DNA from: Tindallia magadiensis | GTDB lineage: Bacteria > Bacillota > Clostridia > Peptostreptococcales > Tindalliaceae | Assembly: GCF_900113635.1 (NCBI RefSeq) | Contig: NZ_FOQA01000002.1 | Coordinates: forward strand, 124,001 to 188,000 | Length of the DNA stretch: 64,000 nucleotides | Direction of reading: 5' to 3' | In this document: piece by piece, positions 7,717 through 16,304 of the stretch | Position numbering within the stretch: position 1 is the first letter of the stretch | How the letters are laid out: the number at the start of each line of letters is the position of its first letter | The notes under the pieces: generated by a model | What the model was told of the DNA's origin: nothing | The model's database searches: none | The model's input: the letters and a program-made list of their open reading frames with translations, nothing else | Program-made: the position numbers and the translations under genes

Positions 7717-9813
7717 ATGATCCACTATTTATTCCAATCGAAAAAAATACAGCTTCTTCTATTAGGGATGATTAGTCTTTTTTTATTGGCTGGATGTCAT
7801 GAAGAAGGAGAGCAGGAAATATTTCTAACAGAAGAAGAACGTCAGTGGCTGGAAGAAAAAGAGGGAGATATTAGCATAGGATATACCACAGACTATCCTC
7901 CGGTAGAATTTTTACAGGACGGCGAATACGCGGGTATTTCTGCTGATTATTTTGCTTTATTGGAAAAAAAGCTTCAAATTGAAATAGAGATGGTTCAGTT
8001 TGATGAATGGACAGCATTGATGGATGCCGCAAGAAATCGCGAAATATCCGGCATCACAGCAGCTACTAAAACACCAGAACGAAGTGAATACCTTAACTTT
8101 ACAGTTCCTTATATCTTTAATCCCAATGTGATTATCACAAGAGAAAACTTTTCTGAAAAACTTAGTTTTGCAAAACTGGAAAATAGCAGCATGGATACAT
8201 TAGTCGTAGAAGAATACTCAATCATCGAATACTTGGAAAAAAACCATTCAAATCTGGAATACCGTACCGTAGCGACGGCCAGTGACGGATTAAGAAAAGT
8301 TTCTTTTGGTGAAGCGGATGCTATGATTATAGAAGTAATGAGTGCGGCAGAGTCCATTGAACGGGACAATATTACGAATCTGATGGTGAATACAGAAACG
8401 CCTTATGAATCGACATTATCCATTGCAACTCGTAATGACTGGCCGATCCTGAATGATATTTTCAATAAAGGACTAGCGCAGATCAGTGAGGCTGAAAGAC
8501 GGGAAATTAGAGAAAGATGGGTCCCTTTTGATCGCAGAAGTATTTTTGAAAACCCTTATTTTTGGATGACACTGGTCAGTGTTTTTATACTACTGATTAT
8601 CGCCATTATCGTTGTTTTTCTATGGAACAAAACCTTACAAAAGGCTGTGACGGAAAAAACATTGGAATTAGAAGCCTCAAAGAAAAAATTAATGGATCAG
8701 TTTGCCCAGTTGGAAGTTACAGAGCAAAAACTATTGGAAGAAATAGAAATCCGGAAAGCATCGGAGGAAAAGATAAAGTATAAGTCCTATCACGATGACC
8801 TGACAGGACTTCACAACCGGGCTTATTATACGGAACAGATAGAAAGACTGCAAAAACAGAATAATATGCCCTTGGCAATTATGATGATCGATCTGAATGG
8901 TCTTAAAATAACCAATGACACTTTGGGGCATCAGGAAGGGGATCGGTTACTGGTAAAAGCCGCCAATATCATTAAAGCCTGTTGTCGCAGTCAGGATATG
9001 GCTGCACGAATAGGTGGTGATGAGTTTGTCCTTATTTTGCCAGAAGCAACAGAAGCAGACACTAAGGGTATTGCCAGAAACATTAAACAGGCATGTAAGG
9101 AAGCGGGAGACGAACCGATGGTGGTTTCTTTAGCTATCGGATGGGCTGTGAGAAAAAATGATCAAAAAAGCCTTTTGACACTTTTTGAAGAAGCAGAAGA
9201 CCATATGTATCAAAATAAAATGAATGAAAGTGAAAATGAAAAAACAGGGATTTTGTTTTCCATGAAAAAACTACTTCGGGATCGTGCGATTGAAACCTTT
9301 GAACATAGCCAGCGAATGCAACAATGGGCATTGAAAATAGGAAAAGCCTTAACCTTAGCAAACCAAGAGCAAAATGCCCTGTCAAAACTTGCGGAATTAC
9401 ATGATATAGGGATGGTCGGCATATCGAAAGAAATACTGAACAAAAAGGAAGCTTTAACAGAGGAAGAATGGGAAAAGGTAAAACGGCATCCTAGCCTTGG
9501 TTATAAAATTGTCAGTTCTACTCCGGCCTTAAGACAAGTGGCAGAAGGGGTGCTTGCTCATCATGAGCACTGGGATGGAAAGGGTTATCCACAAGGACTT
9601 CGGGGAGAAGAAATTCCCCTGCTGGCACGAATTATTGCGATAACGGATGCCTATGATGTGATGACGCAGGATCAGCCTTATCAAAAAGCAAAATCTCAAG
9701 AGGAAGCAATACAAGAGCTAAAACGATGCGCAGGCACTCAGTTTGATCCAGAACTGATAAGATTATTTTTGTCTATTCTACAGGAAGCAAAGGGGGAACA
9801 GGAAAAAATGTAA
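7717..9813 (+). CDS. Solute-binding-domain diguanylate cyclase/HD-GYP phosphodiesterase fusion
   Basis: Membrane sensor that appears able both to make and to break cyclic di-GMP in response to an extracellular ligand. Order: signal sequence with lipobox-like LLAGC (about residues 20-25), a periplasmic-type SBP_bac_3 domain (about 40-270), one transmembrane segment (about 283-305), a short coiled coil, a GGDEF domain (about 358-510) with intact ARIGGDEF, then an HD-GYP domain (about 520-690) with LHDIGMVG, LAHHEHWDGKGYP and ITDAYDVM. Both catalytic modules keep their signature residues. SBP_bac_3 ligands are usually amino acids, so an amino-acid sensor is inferred. The start is the ATG after GAAGGAGGTGTCGG. 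Whether the Cys is lipidated is uncertain given the downstream membrane helix. Confidence 0.88.
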   Translation: MIHYLFQSKKIQLLLLGMISLFLLAGCHEEGEQEIFLTEEERQWLEEKEGDISIGYTTDYPPVEFLQDGEYAGISADYFALLEKKLQIEIEMVQFDEWTALMDAARNREISGITAATKTPERSEYLNFTVPYIFNPNVIITRENFSEKLSFAKLENSSMDTLVVEEYSIIEYLEKNHSNLEYRTVATASDGLRKVSFGEADAMIIEVMSAAESIERDNITNLMVNTETPYESTLSIATRNDWPILNDIFNKGLAQISEAERREIRERWVPFDRRSIFENPYFWMTLVSVFILLIIAIIVVFLWNKTLQKAVTEKTLELEASKKKLMDQFAQLEVTEQKLLEEIEIRKASEEKIKYKSYHDDLTGLHNRAYYTEQIERLQKQNNMPLAIMMIDLNGLKITNDTLGHQEGDRLLVKAANIIKACCRSQDMAARIGGDEFVLILPEATEADTKGIARNIKQACKEAGDEPMVVSLAIGWAVRKNDQKSLLTLFEEAEDHMYQNKMNESENEKTGILFSMKKLLRDRAIETFEHSQRMQQWALKIGKALTLANQEQNALSKLAELHDIGMVGISKEILNKKEALTEEEWEKVKRHPSLGYKIVSSTPALRQVAEGVLAHHEHWDGKGYPQGLRGEEIPLLARIIAITDAYDVMTQDQPYQKAKSQEEAIQELKRCAGTQFDPELIRLFLSILQEAKGEQEKM

Positions 9814-10005
9814 AAGCCTAGAAAATATAAAAAAAGAAGGAGAAAGTAAGAAAAGAAAAAAGATAAGAAAAGGGGAAGCGCAGATAAGGTCAGCATTTTG
9901 TAAAATCCATAGGCTGTAACCAAGTAAAAGAGGAGTGAAAGTAGAAAAGGAATCGCTGTTAGACAGAAAGCTGGCAGTGAAATAAGCATAAAGGAGAGGT
10001 AGCGA

Positions 10006-11979
10006 TTGGGTATCAGAATGAAGTCCATGATTCTTTGTGGAATTGTGGCTATTACCATTATTGGGGCCGTAACGGCAGTAGCGCTCTTAGACGCTAGAAA
10101 CGCTGAAATGATTAATAATGAAAGGTATGTAGAAAGTGAATTAGAACTAGCAACCAACAACATCAATGCTTTTTTTAACGAGAATATTGCTATCGTAGAA
10201 AGTATTGAAGAAATGTTGACGGCAGCCATTGAAAATGATCATTTTCAAGTGAATACGTTTAATACAGTTCTTAGAAATTTGATGGAAAAGAATGACATTA
10301 TCTATGGCGCTTGGATAAGGCTGGAAGATCCTAGGTTTGCAGAAGAAGAAACCAGGTATACAGCCACCGGCGTCTATGATCCCTATTTTTACAGAGAAGG
10401 AGATCGTATTGAGTATGTAGGATTAGAAGCAGCAGGATGGTTGGATGATGAAGTGGAAGGCGCCTTTTACTATGATACCTATCGGTCGGGAGAAATCCAT
10501 TTGTATGAACCGGTGGTATGGGAAATCGATGGTCAGGATGTAGAAATGGTAACCATTGCCTACCCGGTGATTGTCAATGGATCGGTGGAAGGAGCCCTGG
10601 CCATTGATATTGAAACCACAGATATTAATGAATATATCTCTGGCTTAACCATTTACGAAACTGGTCATTATCAGCTTATTTTTGATCAGCAATATGAAAC
10701 CAATCATTTTATGGCTTTTAATGAAATTGCTCCTGCCTATGAGCTAGGCCATGACCTTGGTTGGAGATTATACGTGGACATTCCTCCTGAAGAAATGAGA
10801 GACTACCGGGAACGGCTGATAAAAATTAGTATTGTAGGTGCGGTAGGGATTGTGATTGCCGTTTTATTATTAAATCTTTTGTTGAAAAATATTTTGGAGC
10901 CGATTACCTACTTAACAGAAAAAGTTCAACAGATGTCTTCTTATGATTTTACAGGCAGAGAAGATGAAAAAAGCCAGCAACTTTCAAATCGAAAAGACGA
11001 GATTGGAGCCATTGCCGGCGCTTTGATTACCATGAAGCAAAACATTGTGGAGCTGATCAAAGGGATTAACGATAATGCGATGCAGCTGACGGCGTCTTCA
11101 GAAGAGTTGAACGCTACCAGCCATCAGGTTTCCATGTCAGCAACGGAAGTATCCAAAACCATTGAAGAAATTTCAAAAGGAGCGGTGGAGCAAGCAGAAA
11201 ATACAGAGGATGGCGCTCTTCGCATAAGAGAATTGGAAGAGCGAATTGAAAAAGACATTCAAGTTATTGAGGGACTCAATAGCAGTTCTGAACAGGTATA
11301 CCAGATGCGGCAGGAAGGTGAGGAAATCATCCAATCTGTTGTCGAAAAAACCGGACAAAGTAATCAAGCCATCTCAGGTATTCGTCAAGTCATTACGAAT
11401 ACCAATGAAAGTGCCCATAAAATTCAATCGGCTAGTCAGATGATTGAAAGCATTGCGGAACAAACTAATTTATTGGCATTGAATGCGGCTATTGAAGCAG
11501 CTCGGGCAGGCGAAAGCGGCAGAGGATTTGCCGTGGTAGCGGAAGAAATCCGTAAGCTGGCGGAGCAGTCTAATCAGTTTGCTCAGGAGATTGATACGGT
11601 TATTGGAGATCTGACAGAGCAGACCGAGGGTGCCGTTAAAACCGTGGAAGAAGTGGCTGTCATCAGCAAGGAGCAATCTGACGGAATTGATGGAACCAGC
11701 GAAAAATTTGCAGGGATTGAAAAAGCAATCGACGAAATGCGTGGAAAAATAGAAGACTTAAACGATTCAGCCATGGATATGCGTCGCAAAAAAGATGAGA
11801 TAGTAGGAGTTATTGAAAATCTTTCAGCAATTTCGGAGGAAAACGCGGCCGGAACAGAAGAGGCTTCTGCATCAGTGGAGGAACAAACAGCGGCAATGAA
11901 TGAGATTGCCCAGTCCAGTGAAAACTTGGCAGAAATGGCTGAAGAAATGAAAGATGCTATCCAACGGTTTAAGATTTAA
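10006..11979 (+). CDS. Methyl-accepting chemotaxis protein with extracellular dCache-like domain
   Basis: Chemoreceptor that signals to CheA/CheW. Start TTG at 10006 is chosen because AAGGAGAGG lies 6 bp before it, while the ATG at 10018 is too far from any ribosome binding site. Order in the 657-residue protein: N-terminal membrane helix (5-27), extracellular dCache-type sensor (about 30-275), second membrane helix (about 272-296), HAMP (about 297-350), and the cytoplasmic methylation/signalling coiled coil. The hairpin tip is well conserved around [19 protein letters not shown] and [16 protein letters not shown]. dCache sensors often bind amino acids. No che genes adjoin, but a CheB-CheR fusion is at 56621. 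The 190-bp gap before it is strikingly purine-rich on the plus strand. Confidence 0.93.
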   Translation: MGIRMKSMILCGIVAITIIGAVTAVALLDARNAEMINNERYVESELELATNNINAFFNENIAIVESIEEMLTAAIENDHFQVNTFNTVLRNLMEKNDIIYGAWIRLEDPRFAEEETRYTATGVYDPYFYREGDRIEYVGLEAAGWLDDEVEGAFYYDTYRSGEIHLYEPVVWEIDGQDVEMVTIAYPVIVNGSVEGALAIDIETTDINEYISGLTIYETGHYQLIFDQQYETNHFMAFNEIAPAYELGHDLGWRLYVDIPPEEMRDYRERLIKISIVGAVGIVIAVLLLNLLLKNILEPITYLTEKVQQMSSYDFTGREDEKSQQLSNRKDEIGAIAGALITMKQNIVELIKGINDNAMQLTASSEELNATSHQVSMSATEVSKTIEEISKGAVEQAENTEDGALRIRELEERIEKDIQVIEGLNSSSEQVYQMRQEGEEIIQSVVEKTGQSNQAISGIRQVITNTNESAHKIQSASQMIESIAEQTNLLALNAAIEAARAGESGRGFAVVAEEIRKLAEQSNQFAQEIDTVIGDLTEQTEGAVKTVEEVAVISKEQSDGIDGTSEKFAGIEKAIDEMRGKIEDLNDSAMDMRRKKDEIVGVIENLSAISEENAAGTEEASASVEEQTAAMNEIAQSSENLAEMAEEMKDAIQRFKI

Positions 11980-12010
11980 GGATCATAGGGTTAAAAAGTA
12001 TTAAGAAACT

Positions 12011-12051
12011 AAAAAGGCCAATCCCGATGAGAGCGTCGGTGTTGGCCTTTT
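12011..12051. terminator. Bidirectional terminator
   Basis: AAAAGGCCAA and TTGGCCTTTT form the outer stem, with a second inner stem CCGA/TCGG. It serves the chemoreceptor gene and the convergent sensor gene whose stop codon is 3 bp beyond. Confidence 0.85.
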
Positions 12052-12053
12052 GG

Positions 12054-14231
12054 TTAGGAAGAAATAGCTTTCATGAAGGCATCCACCAAGCGTGGGTTGA
12101 AACGTTTCCCTCTTTGTTGCTGGATTTGTTCTAAAACGACTTCTTGACTAAGGGCATCTCGATGAGGACGGTTTCGGCTCATGCTGTCATAATAATTAGC
12201 AATGCTGATGATCTGAGCATTTAGGTTAATCTGGTCTCCAGACAAGCCTGCAGGGTAGCCATTTCCATTGTACTGTTCATGGTGTTGCAAAACATCTTCG
12301 CTGATATTCAAATAGTCGGAAGAAGAACTTAAAATAACATAACCAGCTTCGGCATGACGTTGTATTTCTTCCCGCTGGTCCATCGTTAGTCGGAAACCAT
12401 TTTGTAAAATGGCGGGGTCAATAGCGATTTTTCCTATATCGTGATAGTAACCGGCTAATCTTAGTTTTTCAAGCTTTCTTTTTTCGAATCCCAGGACTTT
12501 TCCGATTTCAAAGCAAAGAGCAGCGACTTTCTCCCCATGACACTTTTCCTCTGGAACGGTATGAAACAATTCTTCGAGGATTCTTTGGATCATTTTTTTT
12601 CGTAAAGACCTTTTGGCATCATTTTTTTGTTTATACATTTTTGTTTCAGCCAGCTTTAAAGTATCTTCAACCGTCAGTTTTTCGCTCCATTTTGTGTAAT
12701 ATCCGTAAGAAAAAGAGAGAGGCAGGTTCTTGATTTTTTTTCTATCTGTATTCTGTTGAATTCTTTCCACCATTTTTTCGGCTTCTTCTTCGCAGGTTCC
12801 AGGCAGTAAAAGTACGTATTCATCACCACCAATACGTGAAATAATGTCGTCGGATCGAATGCTTTCTTTTAATGCCTCGGCCATTTTAATCAGCAATTCA
12901 TCTCCAGCTTGATGGCCAAAGGCATCGTTGATCAGTTTCAGCCCATTGGCATCCACCATCATAATGGTTAATGGCCAGTTTCGATAGGTATCCAGTCGCT
13001 GAATTTCCGCTTCAAAAAAATGCCGGTTGTATAATCCGGTCAACTGATCATGGAAGCTTAAGTAACGAATTTTTTCTTCGGCTGTTTTGATATGTGTAAT
13101 ATCGATATCCATTCCTCGGAAAGACTTGGTACGTCCATTTTTGTCAAGAAGACAGAAACCGTTGGTAGTGACCCAAACCTCCCTTTGATCCTTTCGCTGA
13201 AGCTTATGTTCATAGTCAGAAACCCGACTGCCTTCTTTCAATATTTTCTTGCCGTAGTCCATCAGGCTTTGACGGTTTTCGGGAGAAGTGATGTCGTAAA
13301 AGTAATACTTCCCTATTAATTCAGCAGGCTTATAGCCTAAAATAGGTTCAACGGAAGGGCTGACATAGGTATAGATACCGTTTCGATCCAGTTCAAATAC
13401 CACTGCCTTGCTAATGGAAGCCAGTTCTTCATAACGCTGTTCACTCTCCTTAAGGGCTTCTTCTAGATTTAGGGTATCGGTAATATCTTCAAAGGCGCCT
13501 AACATCCCAAAAACCTCATTGTTCTGATCATAAAGAGGTATTTTGCTGGTTCGTACAAAGCGTCGCTCCCCGTCCGCATTGATTACTTTTTCGATGTAAT
13601 TGATTTTTTCTTCTTCCTGTATCATGACGTCTAAATCGTCTTTTCGATAATCCTCAGCCAAGGATTTCCAACTCATGTCGTAGTCGTTTTTGCCAATTAA
13701 CGCTTCCGGAGATCCCCAGCCAGAATCTTTAGCAAAATGGCTATTGCAACCAAGGTATTTCAAGTCTTTGTCTTTCCAGAAAATACGCATCGGAATAGTA
13801 TTAATGATTTTTAACAGCAATTTTTCAGAGGCGATCCGTTTTTCTTCATTTTCAACTCGTTCTGTAATATCTGTAGAAGAGCCAACAATAAACCTAGTGA
13901 TTTCTTTCTGGATAATAGGAGTTAATGTAGTGGTCCAAATTCTGACACCACCTGGTAGATCTAGCGTTTCCTCATAGGTAATGTTTTTTCCTGTGTCAAC
14001 ACATTTCTGAAAGTTAATAACCACTTGATTTCCCAGCTCTTTACCAAGTAAGGACTGCGGTGTCTGGTTTTGTATTTGTTCTTGACTAATACCGGTTTTA
14101 GTTTGATGAGCCAGATTCGTTCGAAGAAATCGAAACTCATAAGGAGCTACTACTTCCACCAGGAAGAAGGCTGTCTGAGTGCCGTTAAAAGCTTTTTCAT
14201 ATAGTTCATGATCTAAGTAACTATTGTTCAC
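12054..14231 (-). CDS. PAS-GGDEF-HD-GYP cyclic di-GMP signalling protein
   Basis: Cytoplasmic sensor with both diguanylate cyclase and phosphodiesterase modules. The 725-residue protein has three PAS regions (roughly 10-125, 130-255 and 262-385), each followed by a PAC-like segment, then GGDEF (about 388-545) with intact SRIGGDEYV, then HD-GYP (about 548-720) with GYYHDIGKI, LQHHEQYNGNGYPAGL and IANYYDSM. No membrane helix is visible. The start is a GTG at 14229-14231, with AAGGA 9 bp upstream. It shares its output architecture with the sensor at 7717 but differs in input, so the same second messenger is probably controlled by internal and external cues. A strong hairpin lies 50 bp upstream in its leader. 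Confidence 0.9.
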   Translation of the reverse strand: MNNSYLDHELYEKAFNGTQTAFFLVEVVAPYEFRFLRTNLAHQTKTGISQEQIQNQTPQSLLGKELGNQVVINFQKCVDTGKNITYEETLDLPGGVRIWTTTLTPIIQKEITRFIVGSSTDITERVENEEKRIASEKLLLKIINTIPMRIFWKDKDLKYLGCNSHFAKDSGWGSPEALIGKNDYDMSWKSLAEDYRKDDLDVMIQEEEKINYIEKVINADGERRFVRTSKIPLYDQNNEVFGMLGAFEDITDTLNLEEALKESEQRYEELASISKAVVFELDRNGIYTYVSPSVEPILGYKPAELIGKYYFYDITSPENRQSLMDYGKKILKEGSRVSDYEHKLQRKDQREVWVTTNGFCLLDKNGRTKSFRGMDIDITHIKTAEEKIRYLSFHDQLTGLYNRHFFEAEIQRLDTYRNWPLTIMMVDANGLKLINDAFGHQAGDELLIKMAEALKESIRSDDIISRIGGDEYVLLLPGTCEEEAEKMVERIQQNTDRKKIKNLPLSFSYGYYTKWSEKLTVEDTLKLAETKMYKQKNDAKRSLRKKMIQRILEELFHTVPEEKCHGEKVAALCFEIGKVLGFEKRKLEKLRLAGYYHDIGKIAIDPAILQNGFRLTMDQREEIQRHAEAGYVILSSSSDYLNISEDVLQHHEQYNGNGYPAGLSGDQINLNAQIISIANYYDSMSRNRPHRDALSQEVVLEQIQQQRGKRFNPRLVDAFMKAISS

Positions 14232-14277
14232 ACGAAATCATCCTTGTCATTAGGGTTTTGTTCCGATGACTACCACC

Positions 14278-14315
14278 ACCGCGTATCTCTCTTTTGTGTA
14301 AGAGAGATACGTGGT
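14278..14315 (-). promoter_or_regulatory. Strong leader hairpin upstream of the PAS-GGDEF-HD-GYP gene
   Basis: A 16-bp stem (one G-U pair) built on CGTATCTCTCTT / AAGAGAGATACG with a 6-nt loop TTGTGT. A second small stem (GTCCAT/ATGGAC) follows at 14321-14337. Neither has a T-run on either strand, so this is not a classic terminator. It may be a leader element or protein-binding palindrome. I saw no match to the GEMM cyclic di-GMP riboswitch core. Confidence 0.6.
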
Positions 14316-14562
14316 ACTACGTCCATGGATAATGGACTCTTCGTTTTTTGATGGATCTTAAAATCAACCAGAAGTAAAGAATCCTGTTTATGGTGATTGA
14401 CATAATATTGATTATAACATAAGAGTATAAAGGTAGGTATTAATCTGTGGTAAGCTCAAAAAAAATCAGCAGAAAAATGAGGTGCCTTGATGATTTTGAA
14501 AATGAGTTTAGGTATAGTTAGATAATCTTTTTTTCTTTCCTGTCTCCTCTTAAGCTTTGTTA
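14316..14562. other. Intergenic stretch with no recognised gene
   Basis: Together with the hairpin before it this makes a 405-bp divergent gap. It is AT-rich; apart from the small stem at 14321-14337 and the promoter at its right end I see no gene or conserved motif in it. Confidence 0.5.
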
Positions 14563-14571
14563 TGGTATAAT
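14563..14571 (+). promoter_or_regulatory. Extended -10 promoter for the first ABC-F gene
   Basis: TGG-TATAAT is a perfect extended -10 element about 65 bp before the start at 14637; no clear -35 is present. Confidence 0.6.
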
Positions 14572-14636
14572 GGCCTAGGTTTCTTTAATAAATAGGAATA
14601 AGATGATTTTGATGGAAAGAAAAAGGAGCGTTTGGA

Positions 14637-16193
14637 ATGAGTTTGTTAACGGTAAAAAATCTAAGCCATGGCTTTGGTGACAGAGCCATTTTTGATGATG
14701 TATCTTTTCGATTGTTGAAAGGAGAACATATTGGGTTGATCGGAGCCAATGGAGAAGGTAAATCCAGCTTTATGAACATTATTACTGGAAAAATAGAGCC
14801 GGATAAAGGCACCATTCATTGGGCAAAAAGAGTACGGGTAGGTTATTTAGACCAACACACAGTACTGGAAAAAGAAATGACAATCAAAGATGCTTTAAAG
14901 GGAGCTTTTCAATATCTTTTTGATCTGGAAGCTGAAATGAATCAGTTATATGAATCGATGGGAAATGTTTCGGAAGATGAGCTGAACGCCATGCTGGAAG
15001 AAGTGGGAACGATTCAGGACCTGTTAGATCAAAATGATTTTTATATTATTGATGCAAAAGTGGAAGAAGTAGCCCGAGGTCTGGGACTAACAGACATTGG
15101 ACTGGATAAACAAGTAGACGATTTAAGTGGTGGACAGCGTACCAAAATATTGCTGGCAAAGCTATTGCTGGAAAAGCCGGAAATTCTTCTTTTAGATGAA
15201 CCGACAAATTACCTAGACGAAGAACATATTGAATGGCTTCGGCGTTATTTTCAAGAATATGAGAATGCGTTTATTTTGATTTCTCATGACATTCCTTTTT
15301 TGGACAGTGTCACAAATCTTATTTATCACATGGAAAATCAAAAGCTTGAACGATACCCTGGTAGCTATGACCAATTTTTACAAATTCATCAGGCAAAAAA
15401 AGAGCAGTTACAGGCCGCTTATAAAAAGCAGCAGCAGGAAATCAGCGAGTTAAAAGATTTTGTTGCCAGAAACAAAGCACGGGTAGCTACTCGCAATATG
15501 GCAATGTCCCGCCAAAAGAAATTGGATAAAATGGAAATGATTGAACTAGCTCAGGAAAAACCGAAGCCGGAATTTCATTTTCTTACAGCGAGAACTCCGG
15601 GAAAACTTATTTTTCAGACCAAGGACTTAGTGATTGGCTATGAGGAACCATTAACCCGTCCTTTGACCATTAAAATGGAAAGAAATCAAAAAATTGCACT
15701 GGTTGGTGCCAATGGCCTGGGAAAAACAACTTTGTTGCGAAGTTTGTTGGGAGAAGTGCCGCCGCTGGCAGGAATCGTAGAAGAAGGAGATTTTCTGCAT
15801 ATCGGTTATTTTGAGCAAGAAATAAAAGAGAGCAATACCAATACCTGTATCGAAGAAGTGTGGCAGGAGTTTCCTGGTCTTAACCAGCGGGAAGTAAGAA
15901 GTGCTTTGGCAAAATGTGGCTTAACAACCAAGCATATTGAAAGCCAGGTACGGGTGCTTAGTGGTGGTGAGCAGGCTAAGGTACGGCTTTGCAAATTAAT
16001 GAACAAAGAAACCAATGTCCTGGTGCTAGATGAGCCAACCAATCATCTGGATGTGGATGCTAAAGAAGAACTTAAACGAGCCTTACAAGCCTATAAAGGG
16101 ACCATTCTATTGATTAGTCATGAACCGGATTTTTATCGGGACGTGGTAACGGAAGTGTGGAATTGTGAGGACTGGACGACAAAAATCGTCTAG
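14637..16193 (+). CDS. ABC-F family ATPase (YfmM-like)
   Basis: Soluble ABC-F protein, a family that binds the ribosome E site and relieves stalling or gives antibiotic protection. The 518-residue protein has two ABC domains and no membrane segment. Domain 1: Walker A GANGEGKSS (about 38-46), signature LSGGQRTK, Walker B ILLLDEPTNYLDE. A linker rich in Lys/Gln (about 240-310) contains the ABC-F AMSRQKKLDKME region. Domain 2: GANGLGKTT, LSGGEQAK, VLVLDEPTNHLDV. All catalytic motifs are intact. N-terminal MSLLTVKNLSHGFGDRAIF closely recalls Bacillus YfmM. Resistance function cannot be claimed from sequence. Confidence 0.9.
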   Translation: MSLLTVKNLSHGFGDRAIFDDVSFRLLKGEHIGLIGANGEGKSSFMNIITGKIEPDKGTIHWAKRVRVGYLDQHTVLEKEMTIKDALKGAFQYLFDLEAEMNQLYESMGNVSEDELNAMLEEVGTIQDLLDQNDFYIIDAKVEEVARGLGLTDIGLDKQVDDLSGGQRTKILLAKLLLEKPEILLLDEPTNYLDEEHIEWLRRYFQEYENAFILISHDIPFLDSVTNLIYHMENQKLERYPGSYDQFLQIHQAKKEQLQAAYKKQQQEISELKDFVARNKARVATRNMAMSRQKKLDKMEMIELAQEKPKPEFHFLTARTPGKLIFQTKDLVIGYEEPLTRPLTIKMERNQKIALVGANGLGKTTLLRSLLGEVPPLAGIVEEGDFLHIGYFEQEIKESNTNTCIEEVWQEFPGLNQREVRSALAKCGLTTKHIESQVRVLSGGEQAKVRLCKLMNKETNVLVLDEPTNHLDVDAKEELKRALQAYKGTILLISHEPDFYRDVVTEVWNCEDWTTKIV

Positions 16194-16304
16194 AAGCTAC
16201 TGGAGTCAAGCCATCATAAAAAGATGGCAGAGCCTCTATTAGAAAAAGAAGTCTTAACGGTGGTAGTCGCCGAATAAAGAATATAAGAAAAGGAAGGTAT
16301 TAAC

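Noticed and set aside
10006-10229. Minus-strand frame (9738-10229) overlapping the chemoreceptor start
   Set aside because: Shadow of the opposite coding strand and a purine-rich tract; no start context or family resemblance.
14278-14337. Rho-independent terminator
   Set aside because: Strong stem but no T-run on either strand, and it lies between divergent genes.
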